Assembly: GCA_963822145.1 (NCBI GenBank)
Contig: CAWGGG010000004.1
Span: 930,001 to 994,000, forward strand
Length of the DNA stretch: 64,000 bases
Reading direction: 5' to 3'
DNA from: UBA5072 sp963822145
Lineage (GTDB): Bacteria; Bacteroidota; Bacteroidia; Bacteroidales; UBA10428
Both the position numbers and the translations under genes were made by a program. Of the stretch, positions 43,092 to 51,120 are shown in pieces. Position 1 is the stretch's first letter. Every line of letters begins with the position of its first letter. The notes under the pieces were generated by a model. It was not told the DNA's origin and ran no database searches. It was given only the letters and a program-made list of their open reading frames with translations.

Positions 43092-43994
43092 TTAACCTCC
43101 GACACCCGACAAGTATCGCTGCAGGGCAGGATCTGTAGTCAATACCAAAATTACTGCCAGCACGTAATAATTTATTTTCATGAAATAGTTGCCGGGAGAA
43201 AAGGAATCCCCACGGTTAATCAGGAGTGAGGAAAAGGTGAAAATCAGCCAGACGCTGATCATTATAATGAAGACGGAACTGATCCATGTTCCATAAGGCC
43301 TGCTGAAGGAATACCCTATAGCCGACAAAGTGGTAAGCACCACCCAGAAAAAAACGGTCCTTTTGATCCGTTCAGGAGAATAAGACCTGGTGAGCGATGG
43401 CAATCCTGCGTTCTCGTATTCTTTACCATATTTTGCCGCCAGCAGGTAAAAATGCGGAACCTGCCAGACGAAGAAAAGCAATGCCAGCAATAAAGTTTCC
43501 AGGGCAAGCAATCCTCTTTGCGCTGCCACCCACCCCACCAAAGGGGGTATGGACCCGATGACGGATCCGGGAATAACCGCATGCGCAGTTTTCTTTTTCA
43601 GATTGGTATAAACAACATTATACCAGATCATCGCGAACCATCCCAGGAACAGGGCAATTCTTCCTGCACTGATATACAACACGGCAGATCCTGCCAGCGT
43701 TTCAGCCCCAGCCAGCAAAACTGCAAACTTCAATGTTACCTTTTGCGCAGGGATAGGCCGCTGTCTGGTCCTGGTCATGAAAGCATCCGTTCTCCTTTCC
43801 TGCAGGTGATTGATCACCGATGAACCACAGGCCAGAAGGAATATTCCCAGGGTGGGAAAAATAAATCCCAGATTGTAGCCGTTCGTCCCCAATATGTATC
43901 CGGCAATGGTGGTGACGGCTACCGCTATGGTAATTCTCACTTTGCTGAGTTCCAGGATGATCTGAAAAAGACTATCGGATCTGTAACGGGCCAT
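43092..43994 (-). CDS. ctaB: Protoheme IX farnesyltransferase (heme O synthase)
   Basis: A UbiA-family prenyltransferase with about nine helices that adds farnesyl to heme B for heme-copper oxidases. The first aspartate-rich motif is atypical (NHLQERRTDAFMTRTRQRPIP, where most homologues have NxxxDxxxD), but the RTRxRPIP block and the second conserved block AHAVIPGSVIGSIPPLVGW are those of heme O synthases. I start at 43994 (MARYRSDS), giving 300 residues; a GTG start at 44033 would add 13. No cox genes lie nearby. Its presence implies a heme-O/A type oxidase elsewhere. Confidence 0.85.
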   Translation of the reverse strand: MARYRSDSLFQIILELSKVRITIAVAVTTIAGYILGTNGYNLGFIFPTLGIFLLACGSSVINHLQERRTDAFMTRTRQRPIPAQKVTLKFAVLLAGAETLAGSAVLYISAGRIALFLGWFAMIWYNVVYTNLKKKTAHAVIPGSVIGSIPPLVGWVAAQRGLLALETLLLALLFFVWQVPHFYLLAAKYGKEYENAGLPSLTRSYSPERIKRTVFFWVVLTTLSAIGYSFSRPYGTWISSVFIIMISVWLIFTFSSLLINRGDSFSPGNYFMKINYYVLAVILVLTTDPALQRYLSGVGG

Positions 43995-44663
43995 GTTCTT
44001 TGGAGTGCTGCGGTGCTGTGCTGGTTGAACCACTCAAAGATAACCAATTAAATAAAATGGCTGCCTTTACGAGAAGGCCTATTCCGGCCGCTATGACGGC
44101 GATCTGGTGATATCTGGTAAGTTCTGATCCAGTAAAAACTATTTAATTATCAGTAAATTAACATATTATGTTGTTATTCTACAACTATTTTACCCAATAT
44201 AAATCTTTCCACTATCATTTATCTTTTACAAAAAAAGTCCTTTAGCCAGATGGCTTATTGATAGCTGCCTGTTTTCAGATAATCTTTACTGGAATACCAT
44301 TGGCTGGATGTTTTGTCCCAAGATCCGGAAATCATGCTGTAGAGTTTCTGCTCACCTGCCAATGCAGATAAACAAATTGTTGTCATTGGATAGGAGGTGG
44401 TTAAATGAGTGAACTAAAACCGATGAAAGTCAATTATAGGATAAATGATATTAAAACAATAAGCAGATGTCATGGGGATTTTGACCAATAGAAACGTTAC
44501 ACTTAAACGCCTGTATACAAAATGATTTTCGAAATTAGCCCATTTCATGTGTCATTCATCTACTGGTCAAAATACACTTGACTTCGGCTTCTGAATGTTG
44601 TAACTTCAATTCTATAAAACTCTTCTTCAATTAATTTTCATTTTTTAACCAAACTCCAATCAT
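43995..44663. other. Gene-poor AT-rich interval (669 bp)
   Basis: No convincing gene or structured RNA. One 28-codon frame (ATG 44405, stop 44489-44491, MSELKPMKVNYRIN...) has an unusually good Shine-Dalgarno sequence AGGAGGTGG at 44392-44400, four bases before the ATG; it may be chance or a gene remnant. The last 90 bases hold the promoter of the next gene. Confidence 0.5.
44578..44608 (+). promoter_or_regulatory. Candidate promoter of the first NTF2-like lipoprotein gene
   Basis: TTG at 44578-44580, 20-base spacer, TAACTTCA at 44601-44608. It differs from TAnnTTTG at two positions but has the same layout as the promoter of the paralogous module at 48273. Confidence 0.35.
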
Positions 44664-45143
44664 ATGAAAAAGATTACGGTGTTTTTTTGCACATGCATTA
44701 TTTTAATGGGATGCACTTCTACGCCCAAAGTGGATATCCAGGCTGAAAAAGATGCTATTCAGAGTATGGAAGACCAGTGGATTGTGGCATTACAAACAAA
44801 TGATGCTGAAAAAATATTGAGTTTCTATGCAAGTGATGCTTCAATAATGAATTCAAACAAACCAATAATTACAGGACTTGACGCGATAAGGAATTCGATT
44901 GAAGCTATGTTTGCCGATACGACCTTAATATTTAATACCTATTCAGGTACAGTCGACATCATCGAAGTATCGGCCACAGGAGACCTTGCATATGCCCGCG
45001 GAAAACAGGAGGTAACAGTAAAAACCAAAGATGGGCAGGTTATAGACAAGGGAAAGTGGGTTGATGTATTGAAGAAAATAGACGGTCAGTGGAAGGTTAT
45101 TGTTACCATCGGCAACAGCGATTTACCAGTGGCAGGGCAATAG
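44664..45143 (+). CDS. NTF2-like (SnoaL/DUF4440) lipoprotein
   Basis: A 159-residue lipoprotein (signal ending ILMGC). The mature part has the cone-shaped NTF2 fold pattern of DUF4440 proteins: an N-terminal helix AIQSMEDQWIVALQTNDAEKILSFYASDASI, then strands DLAYARGKQEVTVKTKDGQV and KWVDVLKKIDGQWKVIVTIGNSD. Such domains bind small molecules or act as simple hydrolases and isomerases; no catalytic set can be assigned. With the membrane protein at 45471 it forms a module that recurs at 48333-49350. Confidence 0.78.
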   Translation: MKKITVFFCTCIILMGCTSTPKVDIQAEKDAIQSMEDQWIVALQTNDAEKILSFYASDASIMNSNKPIITGLDAIRNSIEAMFADTTLIFNTYSGTVDIIEVSATGDLAYARGKQEVTVKTKDGQVIDKGKWVDVLKKIDGQWKVIVTIGNSDLPVAGQ

Positions 45144-45470
45144 GAAGGATTTGTATGGCTGAATACTATGATGATATCTGATTTCATTGGTAGTTAGTGC
45201 ATATCATTAGCGCCCATTTATATAATTGATCTTCAACTGTATATCATATAGCTCTTTGGCATCTTTGTATTCTTTATTTGTAAGAGGCTCTTTATAAAGC
45301 GAATATCAATGAAGCTGTCTCACAAGCAGATACAGGTTTCGGCTTCGCTCTGCCTGACATTTGATAATCAAATGATTGTCATATTTCGACTTTATTTTTC
45401 AAACCGACACCTAACCAAACAGTAACTTATTCAGTTAATTTCTTAAACCCACTAACCAAAGAATTGAGTT
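45144..45470. other. Intergenic interval with a possible gene remnant
   Basis: No complete gene. On the minus strand a 32-codon frame between stops (45305 down to TAA at 45207-45209) reads YSLYKEPLTNKEYKDAKEL..., which has coding-like composition but no start codon. It may be the C-terminal end of a decayed gene. Nothing else was recognised. Confidence 0.3.
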
Positions 45471-45854
45471 ATGGAAACCCATAGAAAAAAGTCCTTTTTA
45501 ACGGGAATCCCAAGTTGGGCCTCTGCGCTGATTGTTTTGTCAGTATTGTTTGTCGCGGTAATGACCATCCCTGAATCAAACGAAGACAAGCCCATTCTTG
45601 AGGCTATAGCTTTTATCATCTATGGTGTGTTCAATGCCCTAAGTTGTTTCTTCATAGTTAAGGAAAACCCTAAAAGCATTTGGTATGTTCCGTTGATCAT
45701 CAATGCGATTTTGATTTTTTCCGCCATAGGAGAACCCAACTTTTGGAGAACCTCCATGTGGATTTTTGTTTGCACTGGGTGGATATTATGCATAATTGCC
45801 TCAATAGTTGCGGCGCGGATTGGAAAAAGAACTGTCATTGCTGACAAATCCTAA
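45471..45854 (+). CDS. Four-helix small membrane protein (copy 1)
   Basis: A 127-residue protein with four hydrophobic helices (about residues 14-33, 43-62, 71-87, 92-114) joined by short charged loops (PESNEDKP, VKENPKS, GEPNFWR). No family recognised. A second copy lies at 48967-49350 with the same length and about nine of ten residues identical. The intact C-terminal loop pattern suggests that both copies are functional. Each copy follows an NTF2-like lipoprotein gene. Confidence 0.75.
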   Translation: METHRKKSFLTGIPSWASALIVLSVLFVAVMTIPESNEDKPILEAIAFIIYGVFNALSCFFIVKENPKSIWYVPLIINAILIFSAIGEPNFWRTSMWIFVCTGWILCIIASIVAARIGKRTVIADKS

Positions 45855-45870
45855 ACCAATTCAGCCCTTG
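45501..45870 (+). repeat. Duplicated segment, copy 1 (mate at 48997-49366)
   Basis: A 370-base stretch aligns without gaps to 48997-49366 with only scattered substitutions, covering nearly all of the four-helix gene and about 16 bases past its stop. The flanks do not match. Confidence 0.85.
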
Positions 45871-45944
45871 TAACGGCTTGGTTTTTCACATCCATTAAGT
45901 TAATGTAAAGGAGATATTTTAAAGCGATTGAATAGCTCCCGGAA

Positions 45945-46859
45945 TTAAAGTTTATCGAGCATGGATACATGCTCATTGATCTGCTCGAAATTGGCCATGG
46001 CAACGGCAGCGGAACTGATGAATGTGTTCCCGAGGACCCACCTTACTGCTTCGGGGTAGCTGGGTTCAACATCGGGTGAAGGGGAATACTTGCCTCCTGA
46101 ACAGGTTTTCATGGCGATCACCCCTATTCCTTTGTTGCCGGCTTCAGTGAGCAATGAAATCAGTTGGCTCTGTTCCCATTCCGAATACTCACCGGTGATG
46201 GAATGGACAAGCGAACCTTTATAATTAAAAGGTACCATAACCATATCATAGAAAAGTTCTTTATTATTTCTTTCAATCAGATTCATGTTATCATTGTGTG
46301 TAGAGAATCCATATGCTTTGATAACACCGGAACGCTTCATTCCGTCAAAGAACAGCATCACTTCGGGATGAAAAAGCAATTTCTCATCCGAAGCGCTATG
46401 ATACAACAGGATATCAATGTAATCCGTACCAAGGGCCTCAAGACTTGCTTCCAGCTTGTTATTCAATACATTTCTGATCTCCTCGGCGCCTTTCTTCCCT
46501 CTTCCGCCGGATGGCAATTCGCTCATATCAAGTCTTAATTTTGACTGGATTACCACATTTTGCCTGATCTCTGAAATCGCTTTTCCGACAAGTTTCTCAT
46601 TATTTCCGTTGCTGTAGGCACGGCCGGTATCGATAAAATTAATTCCCTTGTCAATGACATATCTGATCAAAGACGCTTCGTTTGTCCGTGATGCACCGAA
46701 ACAAACCGGCGTTACCAGTATCCCTGTTTTGCCCACTTTACGTTTCCGGGAGATTCCTGTTTGACTGTCATTCAGGGCCTGAGACATCATTTTTATTCCT
46801 GCCAGACCAGCAATGGTGGTGGACAGGAACTTCTTCCGGCTGATCATTCTTTTCATCAT
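45945..46859 (-). CDS. Aldo/keto reductase with Tat-like N-terminus
   Basis: A 304-residue NADPH-dependent aldo/keto reductase. The tetrad is visible: Asp in FIDTGRAYSNG, Tyr in the same segment, Lys in VIQSKLRL and His in LLYHSASD. The N-terminus (KRMISRKKFLSTTIAGLAG) resembles the RRxFL signal of Tat-exported Bacteroidota members, though the second Arg is Lys. The C-terminal ferredoxin domain of related larger proteins is missing. Substrate unknown. It sits on the opposite strand inside the duplicated lipoprotein/membrane module region. Confidence 0.85.
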   Translation of the reverse strand: MMKRMISRKKFLSTTIAGLAGIKMMSQALNDSQTGISRKRKVGKTGILVTPVCFGASRTNEASLIRYVIDKGINFIDTGRAYSNGNNEKLVGKAISEIRQNVVIQSKLRLDMSELPSGGRGKKGAEEIRNVLNNKLEASLEALGTDYIDILLYHSASDEKLLFHPEVMLFFDGMKRSGVIKAYGFSTHNDNMNLIERNNKELFYDMVMVPFNYKGSLVHSITGEYSEWEQSQLISLLTEAGNKGIGVIAMKTCSGGKYSPSPDVEPSYPEAVRWVLGNTFISSAAVAMANFEQINEHVSMLDKL

Positions 46860-46978
46860 TTGGTGAAGGTATTATCTTTCATTAAAATTCGATGCATTTC
46901 TCCTCAATTTGTCATCATCTGGCCTGTCCATAGTTGGTCCATACATTAGGATAAATCACCCTGCAATATGGTGCTGTT

Positions 46979-47068
46979 TATTCCAGTCAATTAGAATTTA
47001 TAAATCCTTATTCCATTATTTAATATTTAAATGGAATATGTATATTTGTATTCCACTATAATGGAACA
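46979..47068 (+). promoter_or_regulatory. Array of TATTCCA half-sites around the fic promoter
   Basis: TATTCCA occurs at 46979-46985, 47009-47015 and 47049-47055, and the reverse TGGAATA at 47032-47038 (plus TGGAACA at 47062-47068). TATTCCATT and AATGGAATA (47009-47017, 47030-47038) form a perfect 9-bp palindrome with a 12-base centre. A promoter -7 box TATATTTG lies at 47041-47048, between half-sites. This looks like an operator, most simply for the winged-helix end of the Fic protein itself. Confidence 0.55.
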
Positions 47069-48167
47069 ACAAATGTCAATTAAAAATTATATCATAGATC
47101 CGTTACCTCCTAAAATAGATTATTCCCTATTCATAAGGGATTTGGGAGAGGCAAATCGCGTTTTGGGTAACTTAACCGGATTACTCGAGAACATCCATAA
47201 CCCGAGTTTATTAACCGCTCCTTTATTAACCAAGGAGGCTGTTGCCAGCTCAAAAATAGAGGGTACACAGGCAACCATAGAAGATGTTTTCAGATATGAA
47301 GCAGCAGGAAAGGATTCTGAAAATAACACTAAAGAACAGGATATTAGAGAAATAATAAATTATAGAGCAGCTATTCAAACTGCAGTGGAAATTCTAAAGA
47401 AGAGGCCTATAGGTGAGAACTTCATCAAACAACTTCATTCAATTCTACTGAATTCAGTCAGAGGGGAAAACAAAGATCGGGGCAACTTCAGGCGAATTCC
47501 TGTCTTTATAGGAAAACCTGGAGCAACTATTGAAAATGCAATATTTGTTCCTCCAGCTTGCGCTGAATTGCCGCAACTTATATCTAACTGGGAAAGGTAT
47601 ATTAATTCCGATAAGGAACCTGATATTTTAGTTCAAGTGGCAATTGCCCATTATCAATTTGAAGCAATACACCCGTTCCTTGATGGCAACGGAAGGATAG
47701 GTCGACTTTTAATTCCTATAATGTTATACCAAAAAAATGTTCTGACCTATCCGCTTTTATATGTGAGTGAGTACTTTGAGAAAAACAGGGATGACTATTA
47801 TGGTTTTCTCAGAGAGGTTGATATGAATAATGATTGGGAATCCTGGATAAGATACTTTTTAGCTTCAATAAAGAATCAGGCATTAGATACACAAAACAAA
47901 GTAAAAAGTATGCTTGAGTTATATAAAATCATAAAACAGAGGCTAACAGGTTTTAATTCACAGTATGCCATCAACTTATTAGATATCATCTTTGAAAATC
48001 CGATTGTTTCTTTTCAGTCTATTAAAAAACGTATGAATACAAACAGTTACCAAACAATATATAACGTACTGCAAAAATTCGTAACCGAAAATATTCTTTT
48101 TGAGATAACCGGGGCAAAAAGAAATAAGGTATACGTATTTGAAGAGCTGATGAAAATTGTAAGATAA
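47061..48167 (+). CDS. Fic-family AMPylator with winged-helix C-terminus
   Basis: A 368-residue Fic protein; I use ATG 47061, just after the predicted transcription start, rather than the longer frame from 47031. The active-site motif HPFLDGNGRIGR is at about residues 204-215. An N-terminal inhibitory helix motif is present (SSKIEG in VASSKIEGTQATIEDV), so it is a self-inhibited class II Fic. The C-terminal ~60 residues (QSIKKRMNTNSYQTIYNVLQKF) form a winged helix as in DNA-binding Fic proteins. It transfers AMP to hydroxyl groups of unknown target proteins. No antitoxin gene is adjacent. Confidence 0.88.
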   Translation: MEQQMSIKNYIIDPLPPKIDYSLFIRDLGEANRVLGNLTGLLENIHNPSLLTAPLLTKEAVASSKIEGTQATIEDVFRYEAAGKDSENNTKEQDIREIINYRAAIQTAVEILKKRPIGENFIKQLHSILLNSVRGENKDRGNFRRIPVFIGKPGATIENAIFVPPACAELPQLISNWERYINSDKEPDILVQVAIAHYQFEAIHPFLDGNGRIGRLLIPIMLYQKNVLTYPLLYVSEYFEKNRDDYYGFLREVDMNNDWESWIRYFLASIKNQALDTQNKVKSMLELYKIIKQRLTGFNSQYAINLLDIIFENPIVSFQSIKKRMNTNSYQTIYNVLQKFVTENILFEITGAKRNKVYVFEELMKIVR

Positions 48168-48199
48168 AACCACCCCCGCTGAGAGAAGTGTTCACGACG

Positions 48200-48226
48200 C
48201 TAGGCGAAGTTAAAAACTTCGCTTAG
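48200..48226. other. 12-bp stem-loop after fic
   Basis: CTAGGCGAAGTT (48200-48211) pairs with AACTTCGCTTAG (48215-48226) with one G-U pair and loop AAA. No T tract follows, so it is a weak candidate for a terminator of fic; it may stabilise the mRNA end. Confidence 0.55.
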
Positions 48227-48272
48227 CAGAGGTATTGATACGGTAAGCTGCAGATAAGGTGAATCAGATTTA

Positions 48273-48304
48273 TTTGACTTTTGCCAATTATTAGCATAAC
48301 TTTA
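48273..48304 (+). promoter_or_regulatory. Promoter of the second NTF2-like lipoprotein gene
   Basis: TTTG at 48273-48276, a 20-base spacer and TAACTTTA at 48297-48304 match the Bacteroidota consensus at all but the last base. It lies 28 bases before the start codon. Confidence 0.5.
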
Positions 48305-48332
48305 TCAAAACTAAACCCTTAATTTAAAAAAA

Positions 48333-48833
48333 ATGAAAAAGATCTATTACCTGTTGTTAGCAGCAGTGATGATCATTACTGCCTGCCAGACCAAAACCAC
48401 GGTGGTTCCTGTTGATTTAGTTGCTGCAAAAGATACTGTAACCAATTTATTAGATCAGTGGAATACAGCCATGAAAGCTAAGGATATCAATGTCATGACT
48501 GCACTGTTAACTGATGATGGGTTACTTTGCGGAACTGACCCTTCAGAGTTTTGGGATAAGAAAACATATGTTGATGAGTGGACAAAACTGGCCGCTGATA
48601 CATCCTTCGTAGTGGATTATTCAGTTGATAAACGTGAAATACGGATTGCTGCTGATGGCAATTCAGCCTTAGCTATAGAACAGATGTATTTTAAAGCTAT
48701 GAGTGAGAATATGCCTTTTCGTTTGATTTATCATTTGGTTAAAAACGGGAAAGGTTGGCAATTTGATTTTATTGGTTGGAATTTTATTCCCAAAAATGAG
48801 GATATACCCAAACTGAATAAGGTGTTGGAATAA
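48333..48833 (+). CDS. NTF2-like lipoprotein (second module)
   Basis: A 166-residue lipoprotein with lipobox ITAC. Like the gene at 44664 it begins with a helical segment AAKDTVTNLLDQWNTAMKAKDINVMTALLTDDG and continues with strands ending GKGWQFDFIGWNFIP, the NTF2/DUF4440 pattern. Identity to the first lipoprotein is low even though the membrane-protein partners are nearly identical, so the lipoproteins diverged more than their partners or were acquired separately. It has its own promoter at 48273-48304. Function unknown. Confidence 0.75.
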   Translation: MKKIYYLLLAAVMIITACQTKTTVVPVDLVAAKDTVTNLLDQWNTAMKAKDINVMTALLTDDGLLCGTDPSEFWDKKTYVDEWTKLAADTSFVVDYSVDKREIRIAADGNSALAIEQMYFKAMSENMPFRLIYHLVKNGKGWQFDFIGWNFIPKNEDIPKLNKVLE

Positions 48834-48966
48834 TCATTTCGGATCTTGATCCGTTCAACCTGATTTCTGAATTTTATTTTCTCATGATTTAATGTTTCTA
48901 AGGCAGTGCCTGAGAATTTCGCTAGTACAGATTCTAAGCATGCTATTTTAAAGTATTATTAGAATT

Positions 48967-49350
48967 GTGAAAACCAAAAACAGGAAGTCAATTTTAACGG
49001 GGATTCCAAGTTGGGCCTCTGCGCTGATTGTTTTGTCAGTATTGTTTGTCGCGGTAATGGCCATCCCTGAATCAAACGAAGACAAGCCCATTCTTGAGGC
49101 TATAGCTTTAATCATCTATGGTGTGTTAAATGCCCTTTGTTGTTTCTTCATAGTTAAGGAAAACCCTAAAAGCATTTGGTATGCTCCGCTGATCATCAAT
49201 GCGATTTTGATTTTTTCCGCCATAGGAGAACCCAACTTTTGGAGAACCTCCATGTGGATTTTTGTTTGCAGTGGATGGATATTGTGTATAATCGCCTCAA
49301 TAGTCGGTGCAAAAATCGGAAATAGAGCTGCCCTTGCTGACAATTCCTAA
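48967..49350 (+). CDS. Four-helix small membrane protein (copy 2)
   Basis: A 127-residue near-identical copy of the protein at 45471-45854. Differences cluster in the first ten residues and the last ten. The start codon is GTG (48967), where copy 1 has ATG, which may reduce its translation. The conserved loops PESNEDKPILEA, VKENPKSIWY and GEPNFWRTSMW are identical. It sits 133 bases behind the second lipoprotein gene. No family recognised. Confidence 0.75.
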   Translation: MKTKNRKSILTGIPSWASALIVLSVLFVAVMAIPESNEDKPILEAIALIIYGVLNALCCFFIVKENPKSIWYAPLIINAILIFSAIGEPNFWRTSMWIFVCSGWILCIIASIVGAKIGNRAALADNS

Positions 49351-49366
49351 ACTGATTCAGCCCTTG
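48997..49366 (+). repeat. Duplicated segment, copy 2 (mate at 45501-45870)
   Basis: Aligns without gaps to 45501-45870. The copies are in the same orientation, 3,496 bases apart, and bracket the aldo/keto reductase and fic genes, so recombination between them could delete both. Confidence 0.85.
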
Positions 49367-49434
49367 CCCGGCGAGGTTTGCGGGTGGAAATTGTGCCATG
49401 AAAGCTATGTTGCCGCAACGATTTATTAAAACAA

Positions 49435-49461
49435 CAAATCCCGCAATAATTGCGGGATTTG
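49435..49461 (-). terminator. Terminator after tRNA-Lys
   Basis: CAAATCCCGCAA (49435-49446) and TTGCGGGATTTG (49450-49461) form a perfect 12-bp stem with a 3-base loop. On the minus strand it lies 11 bases beyond the tRNA 3' end and is followed by TTGTTTTAAT. Confidence 0.78.
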
Positions 49462-49472
49462 CAATTTTCTGG

Positions 49473-49545
49473 TCGGTCCGGAGGGGATCGAACCCTCGAC
49501 CCCATGATTAAGAGTCACGTGCTCTACCAGCTGAGCTACGGACCG
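49473..49545 (-). tRNA. tRNA-Lys (anticodon CTT)
   Basis: Minus-strand cloverleaf: acceptor CGGTCCG/CGGACCG, D arm GCTC/GAGC, anticodon stem CGTGA/TCATG with loop CTCTTAA (anticodon CTT, reads AAG), T arm GAGGG-TTCGATC-CCCTC, discriminator A. CCA is not encoded. A strong hairpin terminator follows. Confidence 0.97.
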
Positions 49546-49668
49546 AAAGCGGGTGCAAATTTAATAAAATTTCATCAACTGCAAGGAAAATATTGTGTAT
49601 TCTGCCGGCACTGCAGTTCCACCTGCCGGTCAAATGAGTACCTTTACACCGGATGATAGCCTTTTCTC

Positions 49669-50583
49669 TTGAAGGAACTTGACCATTGCCTGTTGTGCCC
49701 GCGTAGCTGCGGGGTGAACCGGAATGCCGGGCAGCTGGGGTATTGTGGCAGTGATGCTGCCTTCAGCATCGGCTCCATATGCATCCACCGGGGAGAAGAA
49801 CCACCCATCAGCGGAACCCGGGGGATCTGCAATGTGTTTTTCAGTAGGTGCAACCTGCAATGCCTGTATTGCCAGAATTATCAGATCAGCAGGCACAAGG
49901 GTCCCGTCAGTCACTCCAGGATGACCCTTGAGGAGGTTACGGATGCCATCACTGCCATTCTTGAGCAGGGTATTGAAGCAGTTGGATTTGTAAGTCCCAC
50001 CCATTTCACACCCCATGTAAAAGCCATTATCGCCAGCCTGAACCGCCTGGGCAGCAAGCCGGTGACCGTATACAATACCCATGGTTATGACAGCGTTGAA
50101 GTGCTGAAAAGTATGGAAGGCATGATTGATGTATACCTGCCTGATTTCAAGTACCTGGATCCGGTAACCGCCAGGGCCTTTTCCGATGCACCGGATTATC
50201 CGGAGGTGGTTCAGAAATCGATCCGGGAAATGTACCGGCAGAAAGGCAGCACCGTGGTGCTCAATAATGCGGGTCAGGCCGTTAACGGTATGATTATCAG
50301 ACACCTGGTATTGCCCGGGCATGCTGAAGAAAGTATCCGCATCCTGGAATGGATTGCCTCTGAATTATCAACTTCTGTAAGGATTTCCCTTATGTCGCAG
50401 TACTATCCGACTGTTTGTGTCGCCGGCCATGATGTTCTGGGCCGCAGGGTCACGGCGGCGGAATACCGGCAGGTGGCAGAAGCAATGGAGGAACTGGGTT
50501 TTTATAACGGTTGGATCCAGCAACAGGAGAGTGCCGGGTTTTACAATCCGGATTTTTCCATGGATCATCCTTTTGAATCCTGA
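49669..50583 (+). CDS. Radical SAM protein, PflA-like
   Basis: A 304-residue radical SAM protein. The cluster is C61-x3-C65-x2-C68 in SRCNLQCLYCQN. Four further Cys at the N-terminus (HCLLCPRSC and GYCGS) probably bind a metal. Together these match the COG1313 'PflX/YgfY-like' activating-enzyme group, whose targets are not established. Translation seems to start at a TTG (49669), since the conserved N-terminal motif begins only six residues in and the upstream frame is closed. Its stop is immediately followed by the end of the DUF4252 gene on the other strand, with no gap. Confidence 0.85.
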   Translation: MKELDHCLLCPRSCGVNRNAGQLGYCGSDAAFSIGSICIHRGEEPPISGTRGICNVFFSRCNLQCLYCQNYQISRHKGPVSHSRMTLEEVTDAITAILEQGIEAVGFVSPTHFTPHVKAIIASLNRLGSKPVTVYNTHGYDSVEVLKSMEGMIDVYLPDFKYLDPVTARAFSDAPDYPEVVQKSIREMYRQKGSTVVLNNAGQAVNGMIIRHLVLPGHAEESIRILEWIASELSTSVRISLMSQYYPTVCVAGHDVLGRRVTAAEYRQVAEAMEELGFYNGWIQQQESAGFYNPDFSMDHPFES

Positions 50584-51111
50584 TTATTTCTTGTCGATTT
50601 TCTCAAGATTCTCCATGCCTTCAATATTCATACTTTTGGCCAGCTTCGAGATATTTTTCATATCGATATCTCCCTGGATGCTGATCAGTACACTTTCGTC
50701 CTTTCCACCCAGTACCAGCAACAATTCCACTACCTTATTTTTTTCTTCCTTTGCATAGAATTTGATGTCCTGGTCCTTTTCCTTTACCACCATAACTTCT
50801 TTATAGGACGAAGACGGAAGTACCTTCATGATTTCCTGGTATAGGTTTACCGGCGCCGGTGTGGCCGGATCATCATCAGTCACCAGGATTTTGATGCAGT
50901 TCAGGTTGCTGATTAGCCGTTCCATATCATCCTCCTGAGAAACGGCAGTGGTTTCATTATTACGAAACATATCAAACATATATTTCGAGATGTACACCGA
51001 AGTATAACCCTCGGTACCGGAATACCTGTCATACAGTTTGTCCATGATACTCTGGGCGTTCGCTCCCACAGTCAGGCCAAACAAGCCAATCATTAATGCA
51101 ATTGTTTTCAT
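50584..51111 (-). CDS. DUF4252 exported protein (distal)
   Basis: A 175-residue protein with signal peptide MKTIALMIGLFGLTVGANAQ. The DUF4252 pattern is clear: MDKLYDRYSGTEGYTSVYISKYMFDMF, a strand-rich centre and ELLLVLGGKDESVLISIQGDIDM. It is a divergent paralogue of the gene at 52200, and the two bracket the sigma/anti-sigma pair. DUF4252 proteins are of unknown function and are often found with ECF sigma operons in Bacteroidota. It follows the anti-sigma gene by nine bases, last in the operon. Confidence 0.85.
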   Translation of the reverse strand: MKTIALMIGLFGLTVGANAQSIMDKLYDRYSGTEGYTSVYISKYMFDMFRNNETTAVSQEDDMERLISNLNCIKILVTDDDPATPAPVNLYQEIMKVLPSSSYKEVMVVKEKDQDIKFYAKEEKNKVVELLLVLGGKDESVLISIQGDIDMKNISKLAKSMNIEGMENLEKIDKK

Positions 51112-51120
51112 AGCCTTATA

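Noticed and set aside
49435..49461. Inverted repeat next to tRNA-Lys considered as an IS end
   Set aside because: Its position just past the tRNA 3' end and the T-rich tail fit a transcription terminator; no transposase is present.
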